A DNA stretch of 64,000 nt. Source: Struthidea cinerea. Taxonomy: Eukaryota; Chordata; Aves; Passeriformes; Corcoracidae. How positions within the stretch are numbered: position 1 is the stretch's first letter; every line of letters starts with the position of its first letter. Under the pieces are notes generated by a model. It searched no databases. It saw nothing but the letters and a program-made list of their open reading frames with translations, and was not told the origin of the DNA. A program made the position numbers and the translations under genes. Below, piece by piece: positions 24,401-36,548 of the stretch. The stretch covers positions 3,430,815 through 3,494,814 of the forward strand of contig VZTI01004400.1 of NCBI GenBank assembly GCA_013397865.1. Reading direction: 5' to 3'.

Positions 24401-26166
24401 CCTTACTTCATTTTAAAATAGTAAACCTCTCTCTCATTCTGCTTAAAAATTTCCTGTGCCTCACAGACTTAGGATAGAGCATCTATATCACTATTTAAGT
24501 CAGAAGCATGAGCAAAGCATATTTTTGTGAAATCCCAGTTTCTTCTGAAAAGAATTCCTGGACATTTTGACACTTGTCATTTTAGGAGTGGCCAAGGTGA
24601 AGAAGAAAATTCTAACTTGATGCAGCATAGAACATGCCTGAAGGTCAATTTATTTTTGTCCTGGTAGAAGCCTGTAGGAACCATGCAAATTCAGTGGTGC
24701 TGGCATATTTTCCTGAAGATGGATGGACTGACAAATCCTGGAAATTTTATGTTCATATTTAATTGGAACAGTGGCAATGAAAGACAAGTTCTGTTTTTTA
24801 ACCCTTCACGTCTTCAGCACCCCACAAACCATGCACTTGCAAAAAATAAAGTTGACTCCACATGTAAAACTCTAAGGTATGGTTCCCACTGATGCAGATG
24901 AATCTGGCAGAAGGAGAGATAGGGGAGAGGCTTTACATTATTTTCCCACAGGATATTACTTTTAACTATTAAAACAGCAACATCTAAGCATTAGGTAACA
25001 TCTGCTGACTAGTGACTCAAAAACGAGTCCCATAGACAGATATAAAGATGATTAGTGAGATCTTTGCCTTTATTTTCCAAAGGATCCCAAAAACCTAGCA
25101 GCATTGCTGATCTCTGACACACATGGAAATTTGCTACTCAGAATCCTATGGGGAAGAAAATGCACTTTATTACTAAAACTATCCAGAATAATCCATCTTT
25201 TTAGAAGGCCAAAACTGAGAGAAGCTATTTAAAGTGAATTTAATGTGACTTCCACTGTAGAGGATGGGAAGCCAAAAGGAGAAGTTAAAAAAAAGAAATC
25301 AGTGCATGCCAGGAGTCAGAGAACCACCCACTCATCCAAGCAAGCCAGAGAAGAGTGCAAGAGACACAGCTGCCAGATAAAATACATTGCAAACCAAACG
25401 AGATCCAAAATATTGATGATCACAACCATCAGCAGAAACAGGACAACCAAGAGAATTTAACTACATCTGCAGAGTCTAAACCTGAATTAAAAAATGAAGG
25501 CTGACTGCTCAGGTCAAACAAGCATCATCACGAGGTATCTAAGCAAAATAGAGCTTTATTCCTGTATTTTTATTCACACCAAGGCTATACTATACGAATT
25601 ATCCCATTGAATTCAGCAAGGCTACATGAGTATCCTATTCAAAATTATTTGAGGCACTAGATTTGAGTTCTAAGTGTGGTAGTTCCCTTTCAGTCTCTTA
25701 GAACACAGAGCTGGAATGAAGGTGGATGACACAGAAGAGGGGTAAGGGTGGGCATCAAGTTGAGAACTCACGACCAGTCGAAAAACAAAGTCCCACCCAC
25801 AGGTTCCTGGGGGAAAGACTATTTCCTGGATTCCCTCTCACCTGTGGAACAGTTTCAGATGCACCACTGGACACACACTGGGTAGGATGCCTCACTTCTC
25901 ACCACCTGACACTCCTGGTAATCTTGCAGAGCTGTGTTGCTGCCATACAAAGGGGAAAGCCCAGACCTGAAATTGCATCTCCTAGTTCTTGGCTGACCAA
26001 CAGCTTTGGAAGGGGACCTTGAGCCAGCACAGCTTCAGAAAATTGCAACAGCTGCAGACCCACCAGACAGAGGGTTTACCAAGGACAACCATCATCAGAA
26101 ATGCTGTTGGGGCTCCAGATCTCGTGGGTATCATACTGAAAACTGCCTGCACACTAAGGTATAGGA
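24401..26166. other. Non-coding stretch, no gene seen
   Basis: Open frames of up to 98 codons, none recognisable. A lysine- and arginine-rich 71-codon frame at 25245-25460 reflects purine-rich DNA. No repeat family is recognised before the CR1 fragment that follows. Confidence 0.6.
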
Positions 26167-26400
26167 CCACAGAATCATAAAGTTTGGAAGATACCTTCAA
26201 GATCATCTTGTCTAACCATCAACCCAGCACCACCACAATCACCCCTAAACCATATCCCCAAGTGCCACATCCAGACACCTCTTAACACTTTCAGAGATGG
26301 TAACTCCACCACGTCCCTGATCAAATTATTCCAATGCCTGACCACTCTTTCAGGGAAATTTTTTTTTCTAATATCTAATCTGAACCTTCCCTATAGAGCA
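26167..26400 (-). mobile_element. CR1 LINE 3'-end fragment
   Basis: The + strand begins with CAGAATCATAAAGTTTGGAA and continues through 'gatcatcttgtctaaccatc', 'ccccaagtgccacatccaga' and 'ttctaatatctaatctgaac', the reverse complement of a CR1 3' end. The element therefore runs on the minus strand with its 3' terminus near 26167. The tail between the RT C-terminus and the end differs from the copy at 43949, so it belongs to another CR1 subfamily. It is 5'-truncated, as is usual for CR1. The frame is broken by stops. Confidence 0.9.
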
Positions 26401-28279
26401 GATATGAAGATAAGAGGCTGTCATGACTCTTGCCCTATGCACATCACCAGATCAGCAAGGCTACTTCTTCCACACTGGACTTCATTCAGTTTTACACAAG
26501 CCTTTCCACACTGTCATCAAGGGTGCAGGTATTTGGGTCCTGCTTTGGAGAAACATATATTGACCAAAACTCCCTTCAATTACACCAATAAGAGCACTCT
26601 CATGTCTGAAGTCAGCTTCAAACTGACTGGTATGAAGTAAAAATGCTTTGGTGCTGTAGGAGGGCTATTTGTTCATCCTTCAAGGCAGGTAGGCCAACAT
26701 TCTAGTACTTTGCTGTATGAGGGTCTAAAACTTGACTGAGGTAGTGAATGCTGTTGTATCATCATCAGAGGGAGTTTGATTCATTAAGACTGAAGGATGG
26801 TACCAGTAAGGATTCCTCTTCAAGCTTATAGAAGAGATAACCTCTCCTCTCTTAATTAAAACACCATGTGTTAATTAATTATTGTACAACACATAGATAT
26901 ATGAACTATTAGTCTTCAAACCATGTTTTAGTCTGCATTTTAGCTTTTTTCTCTCCAAACCCTCAGAGAGATGTTTGTGGCTACAGACCCATTTGCAGGT
27001 ACAAGGTTTTTGGTTGCTGTTACCTTTTCAGTTCAGCATTTCCAGTGTGACTCCCAGAGATGATGGGAGTGCTCTCCTCAACTAACCCAGGGTCTTCCAA
27101 CTCCAGCATCAGGAGAAAGACAAGTGAGTTTGCATCTGCACTGAAGGCAGCTCAGGGGTTAAGGGAAATAATATTTCACCCATACTTGAAGAGCAGAATG
27201 AGGGCAATTGGAACACTTTGCAGCTGGGTACTTCATGGCTTTGGCATAGAAATTCAGAAAAATTAACAGAATAAACTTTGGATGTTGGTGCCTCTTATGG
27301 TTCAATATGGTACAGTATTGTCTAGGTGTTTTTCCTGGAAAACTTTTACAGACATTAGAAAATGGTGGTTGGTAATGCTGGGCTCCCAAAGGGTTGTCAG
27401 AGACCTTTCTTCCAGTCCTCTTAACCTAATTTTTGCATTACACTTGCCACTTTGACCCTTACACAGAGCAGGAATGTATGATCAAGGTTACTTTGCCATA
27501 GTGCAAACACTGTAGTTTGTCACAAACATAAAATAAGGTGACCTCTGAGATAGTAGGGCTGCAATTCAAAGACTCTCCTGTTTGTCCTAGTTAATGAAGA
27601 ATAAAACATATTAGTCTGTAATGGAGAGAATTTTTGGTAACCTTCCTGCAGGAGACACCCAGAGTGAATGTCCTTTATCAGTTCAGTAAAAAAGGCTTAT
27701 GAACATGTTTTCTTTAAGCCTATGTACACAATAGGGAAAACCATATAATAGAAGTGGATTTTTCAGAAAAATGTTTTGCTGAAAACTTGATAAAAAGGTT
27801 TTGGTCCCATGGCAGAAAGCTTAGTTACAAAAGAGGAAAAGGGGCTGCTCACCACTTACAGCCCCTTATCTCACAGATGTTACCAAGGTTTCAGTTCAGC
27901 CTTACCAGCACCGAAAGCAGGAAGGAAGAACTTCATAGGCACAATTCCACCCTGCAACTTTCCACCCTCGAGCCTGAAAGTGTGTCTCACTCAGGGGAGT
28001 CCCAAACAGTTTACTTCAACACTGGTAAAAATATTATTGCCATTAGCAATATGGACAACTTTCCAGCGAGAAAGGAATTCCAGTTGGCAAGGACCTGCAC
28101 CATGCAGCACACACAGATGTCCCTACAAAGGAGGCAGGATATTTCCCCTCACCTTTGCTGTCTTGCAGTGGTGCCTGGTTTTCCCAGGGAGCCCAGCAGT
28201 CGGCTCCTCTGCAATCCTGACTCCAAACTCTGCCTGCCCTGGCCCTTGGAGCCTGCTTTGAATGGGCGATGAACCATTC
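26401..28279. other. Non-coding stretch with a doubly open segment
   Basis: A bulged hairpin lies at 26852-26878. From 27754 to 28272 one + frame is open for 172 codons, and a second, overlapping + frame is open for 150 codons (27809-28261). Neither protein resembles a known family and there is no nearby promoter evidence. Two open frames at once points to local base composition. No gene is called. Confidence 0.5.
26852..26878. repeat. Bulged stem-loop built on TTAATTAA
   Basis: TTAATTAA (26852-26859) and TTAATTAA (26871-26878) with inner CAC/GTG pairing form an 11-bp stem with a 2-nt bulge and a 3-nt loop. AT-rich; could be chance. Confidence 0.45.
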
Positions 28280-29160
28280 CTATAGCTGACTGCAATCTTC
28301 ATTGAATAAATGAGACAGATACCCTTTTTAATGAATGAAACACATTCCCTTTTATTATAGCGGCTCAGACAAAAAAAAATGGGGGCGGAGAGAGTTCTAA
28401 TAATTCAGGTATGATTAAAAAGAGGATATTTACTGGCTTGTAGGCCTTGGGGAGAAAAAAACAACACGGCAGCATAGTTTCTATATACATCCCTAGGGAA
28501 AAGTTCAAGAAATAAGAAAATGCATACAACCATTGTTCGTGTGCATTATGCAAGCTTTAAAAAAATAGATAGGGCTGAGTTTCAGAGTATCAGGAAAAGT
28601 ATTTGGGCTGCATTTAAGTGAGAAGGATTAGCTTGCATGATGTTGATTTATAAATGGCAACAACCAATCCCTTATATTCTCTCCTGCAGCCATCTCTCCT
28701 GCACAGTAATTCCCAATGTTCCCTTTTGAAAGCCCTTGATACTCAGTTAGCCCCGAGGTATAATGTTTGATAATATAACTACTGCTTCTGTCACTGCGTT
28801 TTGTACAAACGCATTATATGTGGCCCAGAATGGTAAAGATTTATGTATGGGTATGGAAAATAAAAATCAGCATTGATTAAAAGCCCCAGATAGACCATCC
28901 AATCCCGCCCAGAGAACATCAGTTATTTTGCATTTTGACGTGGCGATTGATAACTCATAAATGCAAGCAGGAATGACAAATGCGGATGGAAACTGGCTTT
29001 GACAAAAACGATAACAGTATCAGTCTCGAGGGGCGATGGAGGTATAAGCAGGAGCTGTTTAAAATATTTAATCATTTTATGAAGGCTGCAAGATGTTGTT
29101 TGACCCTGAAGGAGTGTGAATGTCACATGGATCAGAAATTGCCAAGTCTTTGAAGTGAAA
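28280..29160. promoter_or_regulatory. Strong candidate conserved regulatory element
   Basis: About 880 bp of non-repetitive DNA with unusually many retained CpGs for this region and clusters of factor-like motifs. These include TGACGTGG (28936-28943, CRE/ATF half), an octamer-like TTTTGCAT just before it, GATTGATAACTC, and ACAAAAACGATAAC. GCGTTT (28796-28801) and AAACGC (28807-28812) form an inverted repeat around TGTAC. Open frames are short. The texture is that of a long developmental enhancer. Conservation is inferred, not measured. Confidence 0.45.
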
Positions 29161-29712
29161 TAAAAAAAATGGTGTTATTATAGATCCTTCTTGACATCCT
29201 ATCATTTTTGTATAGGATTAAAAATATGTATACAAAGCTCTAGATAAAGGACTCCGGCAAAAGATGTCTTGGTTGAAGGGAAAAAAAAAGTAAAGACATA
29301 CTGTTGTGAATTTTTACTTCAAAATCCCAAAGCGTCTCTTTTATATTCTTCTGGAATGGCATGAATAGAACCAGCAGCCCCCTAGTAAAAAGACTCCTTT
29401 GGTTTTTAACTACAGGGTAAATTACACTTTACTTTTGTTACCTTGGGTCTGACTTTTGGTCTTCAAAAGAAAATCTTTTTTTTTTTTCCCCTTGTACTTA
29501 ACTGAGCAATGGGTATTGTGTGCGAATGTATATAAGTATATCCATATGACCCCTAGCTGTAACACTACATTAAACATGTTTATTTTATTATATACATGCA
29601 CAAAGGTATGCAATGCGCAAGGTGTGGGGGTTTTCTATGGGAGAGGGAGGAACTGGCAACTCAACAGTGAATTGATACACTTAATTCTTATCTACATTTG
29701 TGTTTTCAAATT

Positions 29713-29738
29713 TTCCAGGTCTTCCAGAAGACCTGGAA
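29713..29738. repeat. 26-bp near-perfect palindrome
   Basis: TTCCAGGTCTTC (29713-29724) and GAAGACCTGGAA (29727-29738) are perfect 12-bp reverse complements around a 2-nt CA centre. No surrounding transposon is visible. It could be a dimeric factor site or a cruciform. A terminal or internal palindrome of an unrecognised element is a third possibility. Confidence 0.8.
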
Positions 29739-32700
29739 CCTAACCAGTCAAGAAAAAGTACCAAAGCCACAAGTAAATTCTGAGTGAATATTCCCATATG
29801 AATGAGGATTAGTTTATGTTTCACTGTGGTATATCAGCAGATGAAATATTACACTGCATATTTCCTCTTTATCTGGTGTATTTCTTCCCTTACTCCCTCT
29901 TCTGTACCCTCATCTCTCCCTTAAGTAACTGGGCTTTGCTTTATTTTATTATTTGAATTTTGTTTAGTCAGGGGCATGTGGATGTTTAGAGGGACATTTA
30001 TTTCAAGGGGGAGATTTCTGAAAACTGTGGTTCTTTTAGGGTCTGGTTTTGTCTTGTCCTTGAAATATGCTCTTTCTTTTATTTCCAGTTTGGCCTGTTC
30101 CATATATTTCTTCAGGGCAATTAATCACTTAGACTCGACATATAATTTGTTTATTCAGTAGTTATATATATGCAACCTTTCTTTTCTTCCCTCCCATTAA
30201 AGATTTTGCTTTCCTATCACAGACATTTTCATCAAACCTCTGTTTTATGCCTTTACCTAATATTCACTGCTAGAAGCATGCAAAGATCTTGCTTGCTTTG
30301 TATTAAGTTCCCCTCGCCCTGCCCAAACCACTAGGAAATTACACATATTCAACTTCACAACAGACCCCTCACAGTACAGTGCGGTCACAGCTCTTTGTGT
30401 ATCCTGCACGAGCTGATCCTTTTATTTGCTTAGGATAGCACAGATGCTTTGTTCCTTGCCGTAGAAGGGATTCTGCCTATTCTCATTTACATGTCCCATT
30501 GATTTCAGCTAAGTACATACAGTACATGGTATTGCAGCAAAGACCATTGGAAATATCTCTGTTATTGCAGCAAGCTGCACACTCTGCAGCAAATCTGCAC
30601 CACAATAAAGCTCTTCCTGCAGCATCCAGAGATCCTCAAATAGCAGCAGGAGGGAAATGCCTGATGGTGTCCTGAGTGATACGTTACATTTGACTGTCAC
30701 TTCTGGTCTGCCTGCTGGAGCTGTTCCATCCCGGTTTTTTATTAAAGAAATTTCAGGGTCGTTTTGGGTTTTTTCTCCCTCCCATTCTTATGAATTCCAG
30801 ACCTTTTCCTCCTCCGTTCACAAATGAGCTCCCCTCTGAAGTCTGAATGACAAGCCGAACTTCGTGATCTTAACATAGATCCTTACAACACACAGCTTTT
30901 TGAATACTTCCGCAGAAATATTTCATGCTGATGGACAATGCCAGAAAGGACATATGCTTTCGTTGCCATTTTACTCGCACACCTTCCCTCAGTATGTCCC
31001 AGTCACATCCAGGACTGTTGATTTTAATTTGCCATGTCTCCTGGAAAAAACAGGACAGCATTCCTTTCAAAAGGAACTGAATTTGTCCCACAACATTTGC
31101 CTCTATTTTATGCTAATAAAATTCCTCCCTGCCTTTTTTTTTTCTTTTTTCCCTGTCACTGCAAGTGGGTCTGTCTCTCTAATGACACAGGTGGATGTGG
31201 TACTTGCCAAGGGGAGCAAAGTATTAGGAGCAGAAAAATATCTACTGACATTTCACCACGTGAGTGGCTTTGGGATGGCACAGGGAACACTTTCTCTGGC
31301 AGCAAAATCCCCAGGCCAGGTCCTTGCTGTAGACAGGGTATTTTCTATTCGGGCCAGTACACAGCAGGGCTGTGACTGACACCTCAATGTCACCTCCAGC
31401 TTTGAGCCCATTTGCAGGTGAAGGTGCCAGCAATAGTGGGTCAGCTTCCCTCTCGGAGGAGACAGCAAAGCCCAGGTTGTCCAACCAGCAAATTTAAATA
31501 AATTCAGCTCATCTAAATTATTCATAGCTCCTATTCCTGTTTAGATGTGTACTTTTTAAATACAAGTACAAATGAAAGCAACAAAGGAGAGATATTTTGT
31601 ATAGCCATAGTCTCCAACTTAGACATCTAACTGCTTTTAATTGGAACCGTAAGTCGTTCAACCAGCAAAATAAATGCTGGTCAGAAAGTAGCAGCCAATT
31701 CTATAAGCTGGATCCATTAAATGGACCTTGCACAGATTTAACAATCTCTGCACCCACCTCAAATGAGAAGTTTTTGTGCCTACAATATGAAAGCTAATTC
31801 TGCCACTGACCTTTCTACAGTCATCCCACCTTGCTGCCTGCCTTCTCCCAGAGCCTGTCATTCTCCATTTCCACACCAGAATGGGATAGAACTTTGTCTT
31901 TCCAGTTTTATTTGCCTGAAAATGCAAATAGAGGTAAACCATGACACTCATGAATTTATGATGAATTTGTGCATGAATGTGTGTTCCTCAGCAATTTTGG
32001 TTTTTTTAAATAAAGCGGTAATTTGTTAAAAATTTACCTTGGTATTCTTGAATCATAACAGCTAAGGAACAGCAAATTTTCCTTGAAGGTACCTTTTATT
32101 TCAGAATAGAGCAAATCTTAAACAGAGAATGATTAAAGATAGTGAAATATTTTGTTTAGGACAGTGCAAGATTTTCATATCAGCAGAGAACTAAAAACCA
32201 AAAGAATTTAGGGCAGACCAAGGTGACCTGCTTTTGTAACTTCCATAACCTGTTAGCAACCTGTAGTGGTCATTTTCCTTACAGTTCTTCTCCCCACACC
32301 TCTAACTTCTTTTCTTCTGGGGGATTTCTTTCATGCAACTCTTTAAACCTGCTTGTTTGCTCCTTGTCCTATTCATCCCTCAATTCATCCCATAGTACGC
32401 CTAGTTTGGAAACCTCTTCAGTACAAATCCACTCCACAGAAAACACTCCTGTTTTGGGAGACTGGAGGAGTGCCCTGGTAGCTTGGTGCAATGGTTGGGT
32501 CATATGTTTTTTTATTAAAAAATTAGCTTCTTGTGCCAGATGATCTGCTACCTTCTGCGCTCTGTGTAGATCTGCTGAGGCTGCATCATATAAACCAAAC
32601 AGAGTTTCATCAGCGTATTTAATTCACCCCTTGTTTCTTTCACTATCATTTGTTTATCAGGAAAAGACTGGTCTAGACCTTAATCAAAACGAGGAAAATG

Positions 32701-33157
32701 AAATCCCTACTAATTAGGGAGATCTCAGCACTTGCTAGATCTTTTCAAAGATGAAGAGGTTAATCATTTGCAGTCAGACAGTAAGAAATGAACCTCTTGT
32801 CTCTTCCTTCATCCTATATGCAGTTCCTCCATTTCAACATCCTTGTTACTAAATCTGAGACAATGTGTAATTATACAGAAGGAAATCTCTCTGGGGTATA
32901 GCTGAAGTTGCTTAAATTGTGCTGATTTACAAAGATGAAGGATTTTTATTTTTTTCCCCCAACTAGAAAAAAAATTACCTTTTTTTCATAATGGCAAACA
33001 ACCTCCTGCAAAGTCAACTCCTTTTCTGAAAGTCATTGCTAGTTTTATAATTTCTGAGTCATTAGATAACAGATAGAACTCCACACTTAGTGGTTTCAAA
33101 TGTTTATGGTCTGCAATTCATTCTTAATGAGCTCTCTCCATGTCTTTATTCTTCTTC

Positions 33158-33174
33158 ACACCCTCCTGCTGGGA
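33158..33174 (-). promoter_or_regulatory. CTCF-like motif (weak)
   Basis: CACACCCTCCTGCTGGG resembles the reverse-complement CTCF core (GCGCCCCCTGCTGG) with about three differences. Confidence 0.2.
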
Positions 33175-33649
33175 AATGTCTTACTCTGCCTTGGCTTTTG
33201 TTAATGATTCCACAATCATTTCAGAGCCATTTCTTCTGCCTTATGTAATTCTGACACTGCATAAGAGCCTGGCTCTGCAGCCTCACAGTTGGAAATGTAA
33301 CCTTTAATGTATTAATTTCTCTTGCTCAAAACAATTTAACCTCTGTCTTGGTTTTGTGATTGCTAAGTGTTCCAATTAAATGCCTCTTTCATTTTTTGTC
33401 CTGGAGGGCTTGATCTTACCAGTATTATGTTTAACATACCCTACCTAGCAAATGATGAGCACTCCAGGGTCCCCTCAAGTGTTCTTTATCAATCCATTAT
33501 CTATCTCATGAGTGTCTGTCACATTTTCAAAACAACAACAACAAAAGAGATTAATTAAACTACTTTTAAACACTAAATAACAAAAAACAGTACAAGTGGA
33601 AACAAATAATTACATAGCAAGAGAAGGAGTAATCCAGGAGGAATAAATG

Positions 33650-33770
33650 CCTCCCCCCCAGCCCCCTGATCAATAGCAACCCATGAATGCTATTTAAATG
33701 CTGAATCTTCCACATCAGGATGCAGCCGGGATCAGGAGTTGTTAAGAATGTGAAAATTAATCACAGTAAC
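33650..33770. promoter_or_regulatory. Candidate short conserved element
   Basis: After a C-rich run (33653-33666) come GATCAATAGCAACC, GCTATTTAAATGC, GCAGCCGGGATC and AAAATTAATCACAG, non-repetitive with homeodomain-like cores. Weak inference. Confidence 0.2.
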
Positions 33771-36473
33771 AAAAAGGTCTCTGTGTGCTTGTCTTTTTTT
33801 ATTTCACCACCTGGCACTTAACAAAAAAACATGCCCAGCAAGTTTTGAGAGGTTTTGAACCAGTATCCAGCAAGAAAACATCCTTTTGAACAGAAAGAGG
33901 GAATAGGAGCAGGGGGAAGGTGAAAGGATTGGAAAAATATCCTCAGATAGGTCACTACCTCTAGCACTATTGTTAGTAAATAGTATCATAAAGAGTTGAC
34001 TGTCAGCTGCTTCACTGGGGAAATTCCGTGTTTTCTGTTTCCTCCTAATTTATTTTTGCCCTATGTCAAACTTATTTTGACCATCAGCTTTATTACATCA
34101 GCTGTTAAGGCTTTTGTGTAAAGTACCTGGAAGAGTGATAGAATAAGACTTCAGCTGAGCCCATGCCCGTTTATTCTCTACTCTTATCAAAGCGCTACCC
34201 ACATGTATCTGGACTCAAAATGCTGTGCAAGCGACCCGGGAGCAGAGGTAACAGGAGCAGCAGGCTGGCTTGTGTCACAAGTGCTGGGGGCCGTGCTCGG
34301 GCTGCGCACTGATGGTGGGTAACTGGTGCCATCACAGCTGCTGCGCCCAAATTCAGGGCAGCAGCAAGCACTTGAGGTGACCTGCCACTCCCCAGGTCCC
34401 TCCATGGGCAGGCAAGTGAAGGAACAGCAAGACTTCAGCCAGGCATCTGAGGCAGAGGGGAAATGGCTCGTGGTCACCAGTGCTGTTTGCTGATGCTTGC
34501 AGCTGTAATTCCAAGTACCTCCCAGACAAATGAAATTGTTATTGGTGTGCATGCTTCACAGGCATTATCTGAAAGCAGGAAAGGATACAAGTCATAAGGA
34601 ATTATTTCAAGGCTAAACACCACTCGCTCAGTCATGATTTCTTTTCCAGCCATCCATCCCCAGGGGCAGTTCAATGGCAGCCCAGGGAGAACACCACCAC
34701 AAGTGCAGCCTGTCCTCCTTGCTCTTTCATGACCACTTTCTGGAGTCCAGACACAGCAGAAATAGCTTTGGCGTGTTTCTGACATTAGAGCCAAAAGCGT
34801 CCCTCTCTCTTTGTACCCACCCTACCACACAAGCAGCTGTTCTGGGCTGCGAGTAGTTATTGGTTTCTAATCCCACCTCTCACTTGCAAACTTCAAAAGC
34901 TTTAACTCTGCATTTTTCACAGTAGGGTGTTGGTCTGAGAGCTCAACAGACCTTCAGAAGGAGCACGGGAATGTCAGGCAAGGCCTTGCACTTTACTGAA
35001 TGTGCACACACCTCTTCATCCCCATCTCCCTCCTGAAATCTTCTAGCTGTGCTCACGGCGCTGCTTTCCCTGCTAGGAAAGCTGGTAATTTTTCCTTTAG
35101 CTTTTGTTTTCAGCTTTCTGCTCTCTTAGTGGGACCTGTCAAGAGCAAGCTCATCTCTGAAGGGTCAAATCTCATTCTGCAAAACACTGCAGCTTCCAAA
35201 ATCGTTAAAGGAGTGCCTCAAGTATTTACCACTGGCATGAGGTTCAGCACCATTTGTCCTGAATTCCCTTAGTTTTTGGGGTGCTTCCGCTAAGATGATA
35301 CTGCAATAAGCTTTCCCACAATGCTTCTAAGTTTCTTGGAGTGCTCGTCGGGCAAGTGTCTGACTGCCCATGGCTCTACCATTGCGTGGTAGCTCTGCTC
35401 TCAGACACAGACACACAAAGGGCATCATTTAGGTGCCCGGAAAAAAGTAGCTCTTGCAGTTAGAGATTTCGTAAGTATCCACATGGTAACTGGGAGATAT
35501 GACAAGGGACCTATGGGAGACCCAGCCAACAGCAAAACTGGCAGCTGAGGGACCAGAAGGATGCCCAGGGTGTCTCAGATGTTCCTAGATACCTCAGTTT
35601 GGGCAAATGAGCTGTGCCTAAAGTATCTGAAGCTCCCGAAATGAATGATGAAACTTTTCATGTGTGGGGTAGCCATTATCTGTAATGCCACAGTCTGGCA
35701 GGAACAAAAGGAAGGCAACACTGTAAGCTGGCAGGATGGCATTGCTCCCTAGAAGTCAATATTTACAAGAGATTGCCAGATGGGTGTGCAGATCTTCCTC
35801 ATCCCCAGACTAATCAAGAGTCAAAGGAAGCAGGTCAATGTTTGCAATGTTCAGCTCTCCTCTATTGCTTTATGTCCACATTTCCACATAGCGAGGAGAC
35901 CTTTTCAGTAGTAATGAGATCTCACCATCCTTTTCAATTACATAGTGGCCACAGAAAGCTGTTGAATAAATGCATTTTTATTTTCAGACTTGCAAATTTT
36001 ACCTGTATTTATCATAACAGCTCCTGCAATCACAGCCATGAGGTTTGGCTTTAGCAATTATCTGCTACAACAGCGTCTCACTTACTTGCCTCTTGCTTAA
36101 AAAGCAAAACCCTGTCTGCTCACAGACCATAGCACTTCAGGAAGAGATTGGTAATTTGTAGACTGACGTTTTACATTCATGGATGTTATACATTGGCAAG
36201 CTCAACCCATGGTGTGCAATCTTTGGTAAAACGGAAATTAGAAATGTTGCTCCCCTTCAAAAAGAACATGTGGTATACTGACAAAAACATATTTAAGTGT
36301 GTATTGGAAATCTTCTGCGAACAAGTGTGATCTCTAGGAGACTTTTGAGATGGGATTCTTCGGATGACATGCCCTTCACTGTGGAGCTTCTTTCTAATTC
36401 CCTACATGCTTTGGCACAACAGGACCTCGCTCCTAACTGGAGTCTTTGAGCACAAGATAGAAGACAAATTAAC
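33771..36473. other. Non-coding stretch, no gene seen
   Basis: A GC-richer patch at 34180-34480 (with CGACCCGGG and GGGGGCCGTGCTCGGGC) opens a 121-codon minus frame (34187-34552) of no recognisable family. Elsewhere frames are short. TTCAGCACC near 35243 is only the left half of an RE1-type site. Confidence 0.55.
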
Positions 36474-36511
36474 AAAAAAAANNNNNNNNNNNNNNNNNNN
36501 NNNNNNNNNNN

Positions 36512-36545
<34 letters not shown>
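36474..36545. repeat. Poly-A tract interrupted by a 30-N gap
   Basis: A from 36474 to 36481, N from 36482 to 36511, A from 36512 to 36545. As at 4810 the gap is entirely inside the homopolymer. True length is unknown, and no retroposed gene is recognised upstream. Confidence 0.9.

Positions 36546-36548
<3 letters not shown>

Larger units (their letters stand above)
29161..33649. other. Non-coding stretch, no gene seen
   Basis: Contains the 26-bp palindrome at 29713-29738, T runs near 29477-29489 and 31133-31151, and a CTCF-like word at 33158-33174. A 159-codon + frame (30900-31379) overlaps a second open frame (31034-31375); neither is recognisable. CCCATTGATTTCAGCTAAGTAC near 30495-30516 faintly recalls an old amniote repeat. 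Confidence 0.55.

Noticed and set aside
35243..35265. RE1/NRSF site
   Set aside because: Only the left half (TTCAGCACC) matches; the right half is absent.
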